NCBI RefSeq assembly: GCF_000814825.1
Contig: NZ_CP009302.1
Span: 806,001-870,000, forward strand
DNA length: 64,000 nt
From: Berryella intestinalis
Lineage (GTDB): Bacteria > Actinomycetota > Coriobacteriia > Coriobacteriales > Eggerthellaceae
Reading direction: 5' to 3'
A program made the position numbers and the translations under genes. The number at the start of each line of letters is the position of its first letter. Position 1 is the first letter of the stretch. Positions 36,256 through 45,912 of the stretch are shown here, piece by piece. The notes under the pieces are model-generated. The model had not been told where the DNA came from. It did not search any database and saw only the letters and a list, made by a program, of their open reading frames with translations.

Positions 36256-38148
36256 ATGGCAGGCGGGATAAGCGACGACGATCTCCGAAAGGTGCGCGAG
36301 GCGAGCGACCTCGTCTCGATCGTGGGCGAGCGCGTGCCCGTGAAGCAGCGCGGCCGCGATTTCTGGTGCTGCTGCCCCTTCCATCAGGAGAAAACCCCTT
36401 CGTGCAAGATAGATCCCCACTCCCAGCTGTGGCATTGCTTCGGCTGCGGGGAGGGCGGCGACGTGTTCACCTTCGTCATGAAGCTCGACGGACTGTCGTT
36501 TCCCGACGCCGTGCGCTCGCTTGCGCAGCGCGCGGGGATCGAGCTGTCCGATTCGGGCGGCCCGCGCGTGCCCGACAGCAAGAAGGCGCGGCTGAAGGAG
36601 GTGTGCGCGGCCACAGCCGAGTTCTACCATCTGCAGCTCATGCGCTCGCCCGCGCCCGAAGCCGCCGCGGCGCGGTCGTATCTGGCGAACAGGGGGTTCG
36701 GCGGGGAAGTGCCCAAGCGCTGGAACCTGGGCTTCGCGCCGGGATCCGGCTCCCTCGTGCGCCATCTTTCCGCGAAGAGAATCCCCGTGTCCGACATGAT
36801 CGAGGCCAACGTCGCCCTGAAGGGCCGCGACGGGCGCGCGCGCGACCGGTTCTACAACCGCGTGATGTTTCCCATATGCGACCAGACCGGCGAGTGCATC
36901 GCCTTCGGCGGCCGCGTGGTGGGCTCGGGCGAGCCGAAGTACCTGAACTCCCAGGAGACGCCCCTGTTCCATAAGTCCCAGGTGCTCTACGGCCTGGACA
37001 AGGCGAAGGCGGACATGACCGCGACGGGCGTGGCCATCATCACGGAAGGCTACACCGACGTGATCGCGCTCCACGAGGCCGGCGTGCGAAACGCGGTGGC
37101 CACGTTGGGAACGGCGCTCACCATGAGCCATATCCGCATCATCTCGCGCCATGCGAAGAAGCGCATCGTGTACCTGTTCGACGGAGACGCCGCAGGTCAG
37201 CGCGCCGCCGATCGGGCGCTCGAGTTCATCGACGAGAGCATGACGCCCGAAGCGGGGCGCACGCGCATCGAGCTGTGCGCGGTCACGCTTCCCGACGACC
37301 AGGATCCCGCCGAATTCGTCGCGGCGCATGGCGCCGATGCCCTGCGCGAGCTGGTGGCGGGAGCGGTGCCGCTTCTGACCTACGGCATCGAGCGCAGGCT
37401 GTCCCGCCACGACCTCGCAACGGCCGAGGGGCGCACGCGCGCGCTCACCGACGCGCTGTCGGTGCTGGCTCCCATCAAGAACTCGCTGCTTGCGAAGGAC
37501 TACGCCCATCAGATCGCCGATCGCTGCCGCGCTCGCGAGGAAGACGTCCTGGCGATGCTCGCGCGCCTTCGCCCTCCCGTGCGCGCCGAGAGGGAGGAGC
37601 CCCTTCAGATTCAGGGAGGGGCCGCGCAGCCGGATCCGCATGCGGGTGCGGCCCCTTCCGCCCCGGGATCGCCCGCGCAGATCGGACAGGCAGAAAGCAA
37701 CCGCCGCCGCGTCGAGCGCGATTTCCTGTGCCTGTGCGTGCGCGCTCCCTACCTCGCCTTGGCCAAAGCGGACACCCTCGTGCAAACGCGCTGGCATCTG
37801 CCGGTTCACGAGACGCTGGCCCGAAGCATCGCCGACACCCTGGCCGCGTGTCCCTCCGCTTCGTCGGGCGAGATCGTCACTGCGGCAACCGCGGTCGAAC
37901 AGCGCGCTGCGCGCATATTGACGGCGAGTTCGGCCCGCGAGGGGGTCGATGACGCCGCGCTTGCAGACTACCTGGCCGAAGAGCTGGTGATCGGCGACAT
38001 GGAGGATGCGATCGAGGAGCTGCGCGCCGAGCTTTCGGGCGCGACCGAGCTTTCGGCCGACGAGCGCGACCTGCTGTTCCAAAGCGTCGTCGCCTCCCAG
38101 AAGCAGCTGCGCGCCCTGAAGGCGGCCCACAAGCCGCCGGTTTCCTAA
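36256..38148 (+). CDS. dnaG: DNA primase
   Basis: Makes RNA primers at the replication fork. 630 residues: N-terminal CHC2 zinc finger (Cys40, His43, Cys61, Cys64), the core domain with PKRWNLGFAPGSGSL and KSQVLYGLDKAK, the TOPRIM domain with EGYTDVIAL and YLFDGDAAGQRAA, and a less conserved C-terminal helicase-interaction part. A proline/alanine-rich linker at about residues 445-475 separates the two. ATG 36256 chosen since the frame upstream belongs to the small membrane protein in another frame; the ribosome site is weak (AAGAG). No sigma factor gene follows, unlike in many Gram-positive bacteria. Confidence 0.97.
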   Translation: MAGGISDDDLRKVREASDLVSIVGERVPVKQRGRDFWCCCPFHQEKTPSCKIDPHSQLWHCFGCGEGGDVFTFVMKLDGLSFPDAVRSLAQRAGIELSDSGGPRVPDSKKARLKEVCAATAEFYHLQLMRSPAPEAAAARSYLANRGFGGEVPKRWNLGFAPGSGSLVRHLSAKRIPVSDMIEANVALKGRDGRARDRFYNRVMFPICDQTGECIAFGGRVVGSGEPKYLNSQETPLFHKSQVLYGLDKAKADMTATGVAIITEGYTDVIALHEAGVRNAVATLGTALTMSHIRIISRHAKKRIVYLFDGDAAGQRAADRALEFIDESMTPEAGRTRIELCAVTLPDDQDPAEFVAAHGADALRELVAGAVPLLTYGIERRLSRHDLATAEGRTRALTDALSVLAPIKNSLLAKDYAHQIADRCRAREEDVLAMLARLRPPVRAEREEPLQIQGGAAQPDPHAGAAPSAPGSPAQIGQAESNRRRVERDFLCLCVRAPYLALAKADTLVQTRWHLPVHETLARSIADTLAACPSASSGEIVTAATAVEQRAARILTASSAREGVDDAALADYLAEELVIGDMEDAIEELRAELSGATELSADERDLLFQSVVASQKQLRALKAAHKPPVS

Positions 38149-38309
38149 AGGGAAGCTCGCACCCGCGCGCCAAGACGTGTTGTTCGGTTGTCGTTTGGCT
38201 TTCGCTTGACAAGGCGGCGGCCCGCCGCGCCGCCGAGACGCTATACTGCACCTAAGATCTGCCTACCGACGCACGCCGTGCGTTCTTTGATAACTGAAGG
38301 ATGGTTACG

Positions 38310-38852
38310 ATGCTGAAAGTGGTCCAATCGCCGGACCCCCTGCTGAGCACGGTATGCGAACCGTGCGATTTGGGGGATAAGAGTTTGAAGAGGCTGTCTA
38401 CCCAGATGGCGCACACTATGTACAAGAACAACGGGGTGGGAATCGCCGCTCCCCAGGTGGGTGTGCTCAAGCGCCTCATCGTGGTCGACTGCGACTGGGA
38501 CGAGCATCATCGCGATCCTTTGGTTCTCGTCAATCCCGAACTCGTCGACACCTGGGGCGACCCGGTAATCGATCACGAGGGCTGTCTGTCCGTTCCGGGC
38601 GTATCCGCTCCCGTCTCGCGCGCACCCTGGGCGCGCGTGCGCTACTTCGACCTCGAGGGCGAGCAGTGGGAGATCGAAAGCGACGGGCTTTTAGGCCGCT
38701 GCCTCCAACACGAGATCGACCATCTGAACGGCCGCACGCTGTTCGAGAGCTGCGTGCCCGAGGCGCGCATCAACCTGCTCGCCGCCTACGAACGCGCGCG
38801 CCTCGAGGGCGCCCGTCCCGGCGAGACCGCCATCGAAGTGGGTATCGACTGA
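38310..38852 (+). CDS. def: Peptide deformylase
   Basis: Removes the N-formyl group from new proteins. 180 residues. All three motifs are present: GVGIAAPQVG (motif 1), EGCLSVPG with the metal Cys, and QHEIDHLNG with the two metal His and catalytic Glu. ATG 38310 is preferred since GAAGG (38296-38300) is 9 bases upstream; ATG 38301 abuts it. A TATACT -10-like box lies at 38242-38247 in the 160-base gap after dnaG. It overlaps fmt by one base, so the deformylase and formyltransferase are translationally coupled. Confidence 0.97.
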   Translation: MLKVVQSPDPLLSTVCEPCDLGDKSLKRLSTQMAHTMYKNNGVGIAAPQVGVLKRLIVVDCDWDEHHRDPLVLVNPELVDTWGDPVIDHEGCLSVPGVSAPVSRAPWARVRYFDLEGEQWEIESDGLLGRCLQHEIDHLNGRTLFESCVPEARINLLAAYERARLEGARPGETAIEVGID

Positions 38853-39799
38853 TGCGCGTGGTCTTCATGGGGACGCCTCCCATCGCGGCGACGATCCTCG
38901 AATCGCTTGCGGAAAAGCACGAGATCGTGTCGGTGTACTCGCGTCCCGACGCGGTGCGCAAGCGCGGAAACGGGCTGGTGGCATCTCCGGTCAAACAGCT
39001 GGCCGAGCATCTGGGCATCCCCGTGCGCACGCCCCGCACCCTGCGCGATCCCGACGAGGTGGCGTATCTCGACGCGCTTGCCCCCGACGTCATCTGCGTG
39101 GCGGCCTACGGGGCGCTGCTTCCCGAGTCGGTTCTCTCCATCCCACGCCACGGCTGCCTGAACGTTCACGCTTCGGCGCTTCCGCGCTGGCGCGGCGCGG
39201 CTCCCATCGAGCGCGCCATCCTGGCGGGCGACGAGCGTGCGGGCGTGTGCGTGATGAGGATGGAGGCGGGCCTCGACACGGGCGATTTCGCCTGCATGCG
39301 CGAGGTGGAGATCGGTTCGAGCAATGCGGGCGACCTCACCGCGCGGCTTGCCCGCTGCGGGGCCGAGGCGCTTATCGAGGCGCTCGATCTGGCCGATCGC
39401 TCGGAGCTTTCTTGGACGGCCCAAGACGAGGCGGCCGTCACGTACGCCGACAAGATCGGCAAGGGGGAGCTCGATCCGCGTCCGGACGATTCCGCCGAAG
39501 ACGTCGAGCGCAAGGTGCGGGCATCGAGCGGGGCCCATCCCTCGCACTCGGTCATCGCCGACCGCGACACCATCCTCGAATCGGTGCGGGTTCTGGCTGA
39601 ATCCGACGAGGATCTGGCCGAAGGGCTGGAGCCCGGCCAGGCGCGCTTCTCGCGCAAGCGCTTCGTCCTCAAGTGCTCTGAAGGGGCCGTCGAGGTGCTG
39701 GGGCTGAGGCCCCGAGGGAAAAAATCAATGGACGCCCGGTCGTTCGCGGCGGGCATCCAGAACGTGAAGAACATCGTTATGGAGTGGGGGACCGAATAA
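38852..39799 (+). CDS. fmt: Methionyl-tRNA formyltransferase
   Basis: Formylates Met-tRNA for initiation, using 10-formyl-tetrahydrofolate. 315 residues: MRVVFMGTPPIAATILESL at the N-terminus, YSRPDAVRKRGNG loop, and the catalytic HASALPRWRGAAPI segment (Asn-His-Asp type active site with NVHAS), then METGLDTGD-like MEAGLDTGDF. C-terminal OB-like domain is less conserved. The start ATG overlaps the def stop, and its own stop TAA overlaps the rsmB ATG (TAATG). def-fmt-rsmB is a widespread gene order. Confidence 0.96.
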   Translation: MRVVFMGTPPIAATILESLAEKHEIVSVYSRPDAVRKRGNGLVASPVKQLAEHLGIPVRTPRTLRDPDEVAYLDALAPDVICVAAYGALLPESVLSIPRHGCLNVHASALPRWRGAAPIERAILAGDERAGVCVMRMEAGLDTGDFACMREVEIGSSNAGDLTARLARCGAEALIEALDLADRSELSWTAQDEAAVTYADKIGKGELDPRPDDSAEDVERKVRASSGAHPSHSVIADRDTILESVRVLAESDEDLAEGLEPGQARFSRKRFVLKCSEGAVEVLGLRPRGKKSMDARSFAAGIQNVKNIVMEWGTE

Positions 39800-42051
39800 T
39801 GGCCGATCGCCAACCTGGTAAGAATCGCGACGGGAAAGACCGCAAGGGCCGTCCTGCCGGTCGGGACGGCGATCGCCGTCATTTCTCCCGTTCGGGTGGG
39901 GGACCGTCGCGTCCTCGGTCGGATCGCGGTTCGGCCGAAGGTCGCGGGCGCGCACCGCGCGCGGACGGCAAACCGTCCGGAGCGGCGCCCGGATCGCGCA
40001 TCAAAGACCATCGTTCTGCGGGTGCGAACGCGCCTGCCGACGGACGGGCGCCCCGCTTCGGCAGGGACGGGGATAAGCGCACGCGCGGCGAGGGCGCTCG
40101 CTTCGGGGGAGCCAAGCGCCGCTTCGACGACCGCAAGCCGTCCGACGGGTCGCGTGAGAACGGCGCCAAGCGCGGGTTTTCCGGGCGAGGCGAAAAGCGC
40201 GACGACAAACGGGGGTTCTCCAACCGAGGCGACCGGCGCGGGTTCGCGGGCAAGGATCGTCGCGAAGGGGCCGAGGGAGGCTTCAAGGGACGTTCCGATC
40301 GCGGGGAGAAGGGCTTCGAGCGCACGGCCCGTTCCGACAGAAGCCCGTCGAACCGTCCCGATCGGGCGGGGCGCTCGCTTGACGGGGGCTCGGCCAAACC
40401 CCGGCGCTTCGACGGGGCGAAGGGCAAGGCCGCCTCGAAAGACCGCGTGAAGAAGGCGTTCGTCCCCCGCAACAAGAAGGCGTTCAACGAGCGCCAGATC
40501 GCGCGTTTGGTCGACGACACCGCCGGCATCTACCGCGGCGAGCTCGACCCGAAACTGGGCCAGCGCACCAAGATCGCCCCCGGGCGCAACACGCGCGAGA
40601 AGCTCGAAGAGCTGCGCGAGGTCGAGCGGGAGAAGCGCGCCGGCGAGAAGAAGGGCGGCGGCCCCGATACCAACGAGGACGGGACGGTGCGGTTCTACAA
40701 GAACGCCGCAAGCCCCGCTCGCTTGGCGGCGCTCCAGGTCACGCGCATCGTCCGTATGCGCGAGGCCTATGCCCAGGAGGTCATCGAGACGGTGGTCGAT
40801 TCGTCGGACATGTCCGAGGCCGACCGCGCGTTCGCCACGCTTCTGTCCCTGGGCGTCGTGAGCACCTACGGCGTGCTCGACGAGGTCATCAACCGCGCGC
40901 TCGACCGTCCGGCCGACGCGTTCAGCGACGTGCGCGATGCGCTGCGCATCTCCACCTACGAGCTCATCTTCCTGGGCAAGCAGCCCCATGCGGCTATCGA
41001 CCAGGGGGTCGAGCTCGTGCGCGCGATCTCGCCGTCGGCGCACGGCCTGGGCAACGCCATCCTGCACCGTATCGAGCGCATGAGGGGCGAGTTCCCCTTC
41101 GGCGATCCGAACACCGACATCGATGCGCTCGCGCGCGTCTACGCCTTCCCCAAGTGGATGACCCGGCGCCTGGTGGAGGATATGGGCGCGAAAGACGCCG
41201 CCACGTTCCTTCGCGTATCGAACGACCCGGCGCCCCTGTTCATCGCCGTGAATGCGCTGAAGGCGACCGACGGGGAGGTCATCGAGGCGTTTTCCGCCTG
41301 CGATGCCGCGCTCACCCCCGTGCTGGTGAACGGAACCGCGGTTGCGGGATGCTTCCACGTGTCCAACCCGCGCGTGTTGGTCGAGGGTGCCATCGCCCGT
41401 TTGTTCGAGGACGGAAAGATCCTCGTGTCCGACGCTTCGGCCCAGCTCATCGCATCGCGCGTGCTGGGCGACGAGAAGCCCGCGTCGGTTCTGGAAGTGG
41501 GCGCCGGGCGCGGCACCAAAACCATCCTCATCCAAAGCGACGCCCAGCGCCGTTTCGGATCGCAGGTCGACCTGACCTCTCTGGACCTGCACGAGTTCAA
41601 GGTGGGCCTGCTGCGCGACCGCGCCCGCGCGTACGGGGCCGATCTGTCCGACGCCCTGGTCGGAAACGCGACGCGCCTCGAGACGGTTCTGGGCGACCGC
41701 ACGTTCGCAACGGTGTTCGTCGACGCCCCCTGCTCGGGGCTGGGAACGCTGCGGCGCCATCCCGAGATCCGCTGGCGCATCAACAAGGAGAACATCGATG
41801 CGGTGGGCGAAACCTCGTTCGCGATGCTGTGCAGTGCGGCGGAGCATGTGGAGGAAGGCGGTCGCCTGGTCTTCTCCACGTGCACCGTCACCTACGACGA
41901 GAACACCGGGATGGTGAAGCGCTTCCTGGAAAGCCCCGCGGGCTCGCGGTTCGCGCTCGCTCCCATCGACGGGGCCCCGTGCATTTCGACCAAGCTGGAC
42001 GAAGGGTCGCCCGACGCGCATTTCGCCGCGTGCTTCGTGCGGAAGGGCTAG
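39799..42051 (+). CDS. rsmB: RsmB-type 16S rRNA cytosine-5 methyltransferase with a long RGG-like N-terminal extension
   Basis: Methylates a cytosine (C967 in E. coli) of 16S rRNA. 750 residues, against about 430-450 for ordinary RsmB. Residues 1 to about 215 are extremely rich in Arg, Gly, Asp, Lys and Ser, with repeated GFSGRG, RGFAGKDRR and FGRDGDKR phrases, as in RNA-binding RGG segments; residues 215-300 are charged. A NusB-like domain runs from about 302 to 435, and the methyltransferase from about 540 with LEVGAGRGTKT (SAM loop), VDAPCSGLGTLRRHPE and FSTCTV (catalytic Cys). ATG 39799 overlaps the fmt stop. The next candidate start is far downstream, so the extension is probably translated. 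Confidence 0.94.
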   Translation: MADRQPGKNRDGKDRKGRPAGRDGDRRHFSRSGGGPSRPRSDRGSAEGRGRAPRADGKPSGAAPGSRIKDHRSAGANAPADGRAPRFGRDGDKRTRGEGARFGGAKRRFDDRKPSDGSRENGAKRGFSGRGEKRDDKRGFSNRGDRRGFAGKDRREGAEGGFKGRSDRGEKGFERTARSDRSPSNRPDRAGRSLDGGSAKPRRFDGAKGKAASKDRVKKAFVPRNKKAFNERQIARLVDDTAGIYRGELDPKLGQRTKIAPGRNTREKLEELREVEREKRAGEKKGGGPDTNEDGTVRFYKNAASPARLAALQVTRIVRMREAYAQEVIETVVDSSDMSEADRAFATLLSLGVVSTYGVLDEVINRALDRPADAFSDVRDALRISTYELIFLGKQPHAAIDQGVELVRAISPSAHGLGNAILHRIERMRGEFPFGDPNTDIDALARVYAFPKWMTRRLVEDMGAKDAATFLRVSNDPAPLFIAVNALKATDGEVIEAFSACDAALTPVLVNGTAVAGCFHVSNPRVLVEGAIARLFEDGKILVSDASAQLIASRVLGDEKPASVLEVGAGRGTKTILIQSDAQRRFGSQVDLTSLDLHEFKVGLLRDRARAYGADLSDALVGNATRLETVLGDRTFATVFVDAPCSGLGTLRRHPEIRWRINKENIDAVGETSFAMLCSAAEHVEEGGRLVFSTCTVTYDENTGMVKRFLESPAGSRFALAPIDGAPCISTKLDEGSPDAHFAACFVRKG

Positions 42052-42073
42052 CCGCCACGGGTGGAAACCTCCT

Positions 42074-42107
42074 CGCTCGCCGTCTTTTCAGGCGGCGAGC
42101 GGTCGTT
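42074..42107 (+). terminator. Possible terminator of the def-fmt-rsmB operon
   Basis: CGCTCGCCG (42074-42082) pairs with CGGCGAGCG (42093-42101) around a 10-base loop; GTCGTTT follows. A TAGAAT box just after (42114-42119) would start the glpX transcript. Confidence 0.55.
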
Positions 42108-42168
42108 TGGGGGTAGAATCGCGCTGATTGGGTACATCGCATCGATTTTCAACCGAAAGGTGAGGGGA

Positions 42169-43140
42169 ATGCACAACGCACGCATCATGGAGATCCTGAA
42201 CGTCGCCGAGAAGGCTGCGATCGCAAGCGCGGAATGGAACGGCCTGGGCGACAAGATGGCGGCCGACCAAGCGGCCACCACGGCGATGCGCGATGCGTTC
42301 AACGAGATCGACTTCTCCGGCCGCATCGTCATCGGCGAGGGCGAGCGCGACGAGGCTCCCATGCTGTTCATCGGCGAGGAGCTGGGTCGCGGCGGCGAGG
42401 AGATCGACATTGCGGTCGATCCTTTGGAGGGAACGAACCTCTGCGCGGCGATGAAGCCGAACGCGCTGTGCACCATCGCCATCGCCCCGCGCGGATCGCT
42501 TCTGTTCGCCCCCGACACCTACATGCAGAAGATCGCGGTGGGGCCTGCGGCGGCCGACGCGGTCCATATCGACAAGTCCCCTGCGGACAACGTGCGCGAC
42601 GTGGCCCGCGCCTTGGGCAAGCCCGTCGATGAGCTGTGCGTGTGCATCCTCGACCGCTCCCGCCATGCCGACCTCATAGCCGAGGTCCGCTCGACCGGCG
42701 CGCGCGTGCGCCTCATCGACGACGGCGACGTGTTCGGGGCCATCGCCACCGCCGTTCCGGGAACGGGCATCGACCTGTACATGGGTTCGGGCGGAGCTCC
42801 GGAGGGCGTGCTGGCCTGCACGGGCCTGAAGGCCATCGGCGGCGCGTTCATGGGTCGCCTCCGCTTCGACCTCGACAAGGACGGCGCCGAGAAGCGCGCC
42901 CGCGCGGAGAAGACCGCGCAGATCGACCTCGATGCCGTTTTGACCATGGACATGCTGGTGCGTTCGGACGACGCGGCCTTCCTCGCCTGCGGCGTGACCG
43001 ACGGCGAGATGGTGTCCGGCGTCTCGAAGGCCGGCGGGTCCGTCACCACTGAAAGCGTCGTGATGAACGCGGCCGACCGCACGGTGCGCTTCGTGAAAAC
43101 CTGCCACCGCGGCGAGAACGGCGTGGTGCGCTTCCGCTAA
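42169..43140 (+). CDS. glpX: Class II fructose-1,6-bisphosphatase
   Basis: Gluconeogenic enzyme turning fructose 1,6-bisphosphate into fructose 6-phosphate (GlpX family; some members also act on sedoheptulose bisphosphate). 323 residues. Motifs: GDKMAADQAATTAMR, VIGEGERDEAPML (metal site), VDPLEGTNL, and GSGGAPEGVLACTGLKAIGG. ATG 42169 lies after AAAGGTGAGGGGA; the frame is open upstream from 42061 but carries the hairpin and has no ribosome site. TAGAAT at 42114-42119 is the likely -10. Its stop is 9 bases from that of the convergent barstar-like gene with no terminator between them. Confidence 0.95.
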   Translation: MHNARIMEILNVAEKAAIASAEWNGLGDKMAADQAATTAMRDAFNEIDFSGRIVIGEGERDEAPMLFIGEELGRGGEEIDIAVDPLEGTNLCAAMKPNALCTIAIAPRGSLLFAPDTYMQKIAVGPAAADAVHIDKSPADNVRDVARALGKPVDELCVCILDRSRHADLIAEVRSTGARVRLIDDGDVFGAIATAVPGTGIDLYMGSGGAPEGVLACTGLKAIGGAFMGRLRFDLDKDGAEKRARAEKTAQIDLDAVLTMDMLVRSDDAAFLACGVTDGEMVSGVSKAGGSVTTESVVMNAADRTVRFVKTCHRGENGVVRFR

Positions 43141-43149
43141 GGCCCCGCT

Positions 43150-43434
43150 TTATTCCGGGCATCCTCCGAGGCGCACGTCCACGGCGGGGTTTTCGGCTTG
43201 GACGCGGTAGGCGATGCGCACGATCTTCTCCAGGTAGTCGTGCATCGGCCCCTCTTCGCGATCGAACAGAACGCGCACGGTGGTCGGCCGGGTTGCGTCT
43301 TGCAGGCAGTCGCTGAGCGCAGCCAGGTTGCGCCCGTAATGCGCGGGGACCCCGAGCGTTCGCACGATCTCGTCGTGGACGTCATCGTAGCTGGTCAGAA
43401 CGCGTTCGTTCAGCGTAACCGACAATCGTTGCAT
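43150..43434 (-). CDS. Barstar-like RNase inhibitor
   Basis: Cytoplasmic inhibitor for the barnase-like RNase encoded just upstream. 94 residues, about the size of barstar (90). Family features: SYDDVHDEIVRTLGVPAHYGRNLAALSDCL, corresponding to the barnase-contact helix. Of the key barstar residues, Tyr29, Gly31, Asn33, Leu34 and Asp39 have counterparts, but Asp35 is Ala and Trp38 is Ser. Start ATG at 43434 follows CGGAGGAGCG ribosome site and lies 10 bases after the RNase stop; a longer frame upstream overlaps the RNase and is rejected. Inhibition is inferred from homology and gene pairing. Confidence 0.85.
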   Translation of the reverse strand: MQRLSVTLNERVLTSYDDVHDEIVRTLGVPAHYGRNLAALSDCLQDATRPTTVRVLFDREEGPMHDYLEKIVRIAYRVQAENPAVDVRLGGCPE

Positions 43435-43444
43435 CCGTCGCTCC

Positions 43445-44002
43445 TCAGTACAGCCGCTCGAACGACGCGTAGTGGTCGCTCGTGTAGTAGATAAGACCGT
43501 CGTTCGAGAACACGATGCGCTCGGGCCCCCGATGCCCCCCGCGATAGCCGATGTCGCATTCGGTCCAGGTGCGCCCCTTCGCATCGGGCAGCAGCCCGTC
43601 GTCGTTGTAGAAGCGCCCGCCGCCGATGCTCTTTCCCGGCAGCACCTCGTCGAGGTTGCCTTCCGAGGCGTTCCACCCGGCTTTCTGCGCCTTGGTCTTC
43701 GAAACGAAGTTGCCGGGAAGCCTGCCGTAGGTGTGGATGTAGAGCGCCACGTCGTCCTTGTCGGTGTAGGAGCCGCCCTCCTCGATGGGAGGGGTCGCCT
43801 GGCGCGCGCCGGTTGCGTCTGCCGGCGCGTCGGCCGCGGGGGAGGGGGAGCCTGCGTTTCCGCTCCCGTTCAGCGCGAGCTGCCCTCCGCCGATCGCGCA
43901 GGCCACCAGCACCGCTGCGGCGGCGGATGCGGCGCGCTTGGCCTTTTTGGTGGACAGCAGCCTCGCCAGGCTGCGGCGGAAGGGTTGGTGGGCGCTTGTC
44001 AT
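43445..44002 (-). CDS. Exported barnase-like ribonuclease
   Basis: Guanine-preferring secreted RNase of the barnase family. 185 residues. A basic N-terminus followed by hydrophobic residues of about 24-43 gives a signal peptide or membrane anchor; then a Pro/Ala/Gly linker and the RNase domain from about residue 80. Catalytic residues match barnase: Lys102 (K27), Glu148 (E73, in WTECD), Arg158 and Arg162 (R83, R87), His177 (H102, in TSDHYASF). KSIGGGRF and DVALYIHTYGRLPGNF are clear family stretches. ATG 44002 has GGAG 6 bases upstream. First gene of a two-gene unit with the barstar-like gene. Could serve nutrition or competition; the target is unknown. Confidence 0.93.
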   Translation of the reverse strand: MTSAHQPFRRSLARLLSTKKAKRAASAAAAVLVACAIGGGQLALNGSGNAGSPSPAADAPADATGARQATPPIEEGGSYTDKDDVALYIHTYGRLPGNFVSKTKAQKAGWNASEGNLDEVLPGKSIGGGRFYNDDGLLPDAKGRTWTECDIGYRGGHRGPERIVFSNDGLIYYTSDHYASFERLY

Positions 44003-44195
44003 CGGCTGCTCCGTATCTCGTCGGTCGATGCTCGGATACTACCACGCCCGGCTCTGGCTCGGCATCGCGCCCGTGCATCCGCTCGAATCCGCGCCATCGC
44101 CGTGCCTGCATCGCGATGGCGAGAGCGAATGTGTAGGAATTGTCGAGACATCGTTTTCGGTCCCGCATCCTCGACCGAGGTTCTATCATCGATTC
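44003..44195. other. Divergent intergenic region between the RNase and pyrR
   Basis: The 358-base gap between the divergent genes (44003-44360) holds the RNase upstream region, a TATCAT -10 candidate for the pyr operon at 44184-44189, and the PyrR attenuator entered separately. No additional gene is seen. Confidence 0.5.
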
Positions 44196-44963
<768 letters not shown>

Positions 44964-44964
44964 C

Positions 44965-45912
44965 ATGGGCTTTCATCATCGCCACCTCATCGACATCCGC
45001 GAGTACTCCGCCGACGACATCATGCTGATGCTCCAGACCGCCGAGCGGTTCCGCTCGGTGAACGAGCGCCGCGTGAAGAAGGTTCCCACGCTCAAGGGAT
45101 TCACGGTCGTGAACATGTTCTTCAACGAGCCATCTACCCGCACGCGCTCGTCGTTCGAGATCGCCGAGAAGCGCCTGTCGTGCGACAGCCTGAACTTCGG
45201 CGGCTCCAGCACCTCCTCGGTCAAGGGGGAGAGCCTGAAAGACACGGTGGAGACGCTGTGCGCCTACAAGATCGACATGATCATCGTGCGCGACAAGCAC
45301 GCCGGGGTTCCCCATCAGATCGCCGAGACCTCCGGCGTCAGCGTGATCGACGCGGGCGACGGAAAGCACCAGCATCCCACCCAGGCGCTGCTTGACCTGT
45401 ACTCCATCTGGCAGGCGAAGGGAACCCTCGACGGGCTGAAGGTGGGCGTCGTGGGCGACGTGGCCCACTCGCGCGTGTGCGGCTCGCTGGTTCCGGCGCT
45501 CAACACCATGGGCTGCGAAGTCACGCTCATCGCCCCGCCCACGCTCCTTCCCGCCGCGCCCGAGGCCCTCGGTGCGCACCACGTCACGTCGAACCTCGAC
45601 GAGGCGCTGGGCGAGCTCGACGTCGTCTACATGCTGCGCATCCAGCAGGAGCGCCTCGAGAACTCGCCGTTTCCCAACCTGCGCGAGTACAGCATGCTGT
45701 ACGGCCTGAACGAGAAGCGCGACAAGCTCTTGCGCCCCGACGCGATCGTGTGCCACCCCGGCCCCATCAACCGCGGCGTCGAGCTGGACGATTTCATGGC
45801 GGATCACCCGCAGCGCTCGGTGATCCTCGACCAGGTGTACGCGGGCATCCTCGTGCGCATGGCTGCAATGTACCTACTGCTCGGAGGGAGCGAAGATGGC
45901 CTTACTGCTTAA
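44965..45912 (+). CDS. pyrB: Aspartate carbamoyltransferase, catalytic subunit
   Basis: First committed step of pyrimidine synthesis, carbamoyl phosphate plus aspartate. 315 residues. The carbamoyl-phosphate motif FNEPSTRTRSSFE (near residues 53-65), HPTQALLDLYSI and the C-terminal DAIVCHPGPINRGVELDD are diagnostic. No pyrI regulatory gene follows, as usual in actinobacteria. ATG 44965 with GGAGAATAGC upstream. It overlaps pyrC by 17 bases. Confidence 0.97.
   Translation: MGFHHRHLIDIREYSADDIMLMLQTAERFRSVNERRVKKVPTLKGFTVVNMFFNEPSTRTRSSFEIAEKRLSCDSLNFGGSSTSSVKGESLKDTVETLCAYKIDMIIVRDKHAGVPHQIAETSGVSVIDAGDGKHQHPTQALLDLYSIWQAKGTLDGLKVGVVGDVAHSRVCGSLVPALNTMGCEVTLIAPPTLLPAAPEALGAHHVTSNLDEALGELDVVYMLRIQQERLENSPFPNLREYSMLYGLNEKRDKLLRPDAIVCHPGPINRGVELDDFMADHPQRSVILDQVYAGILVRMAAMYLLLGGSEDGLTA

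Noticed and set aside
38206-38247. TTGACA and TATACT as a promoter for def
   Set aside because: The two boxes are 30 bp apart, too far for a standard sigma-70 type promoter; only the TATACT box is kept as a weak candidate. The spacer carries a GC-rich inverted pattern, but no known factor explains it.
39784-39799. Longer start for rsmB at 39784
   Set aside because: It overlaps fmt; ATG 39799 gives the common TAATG stop/start overlap with fmt.
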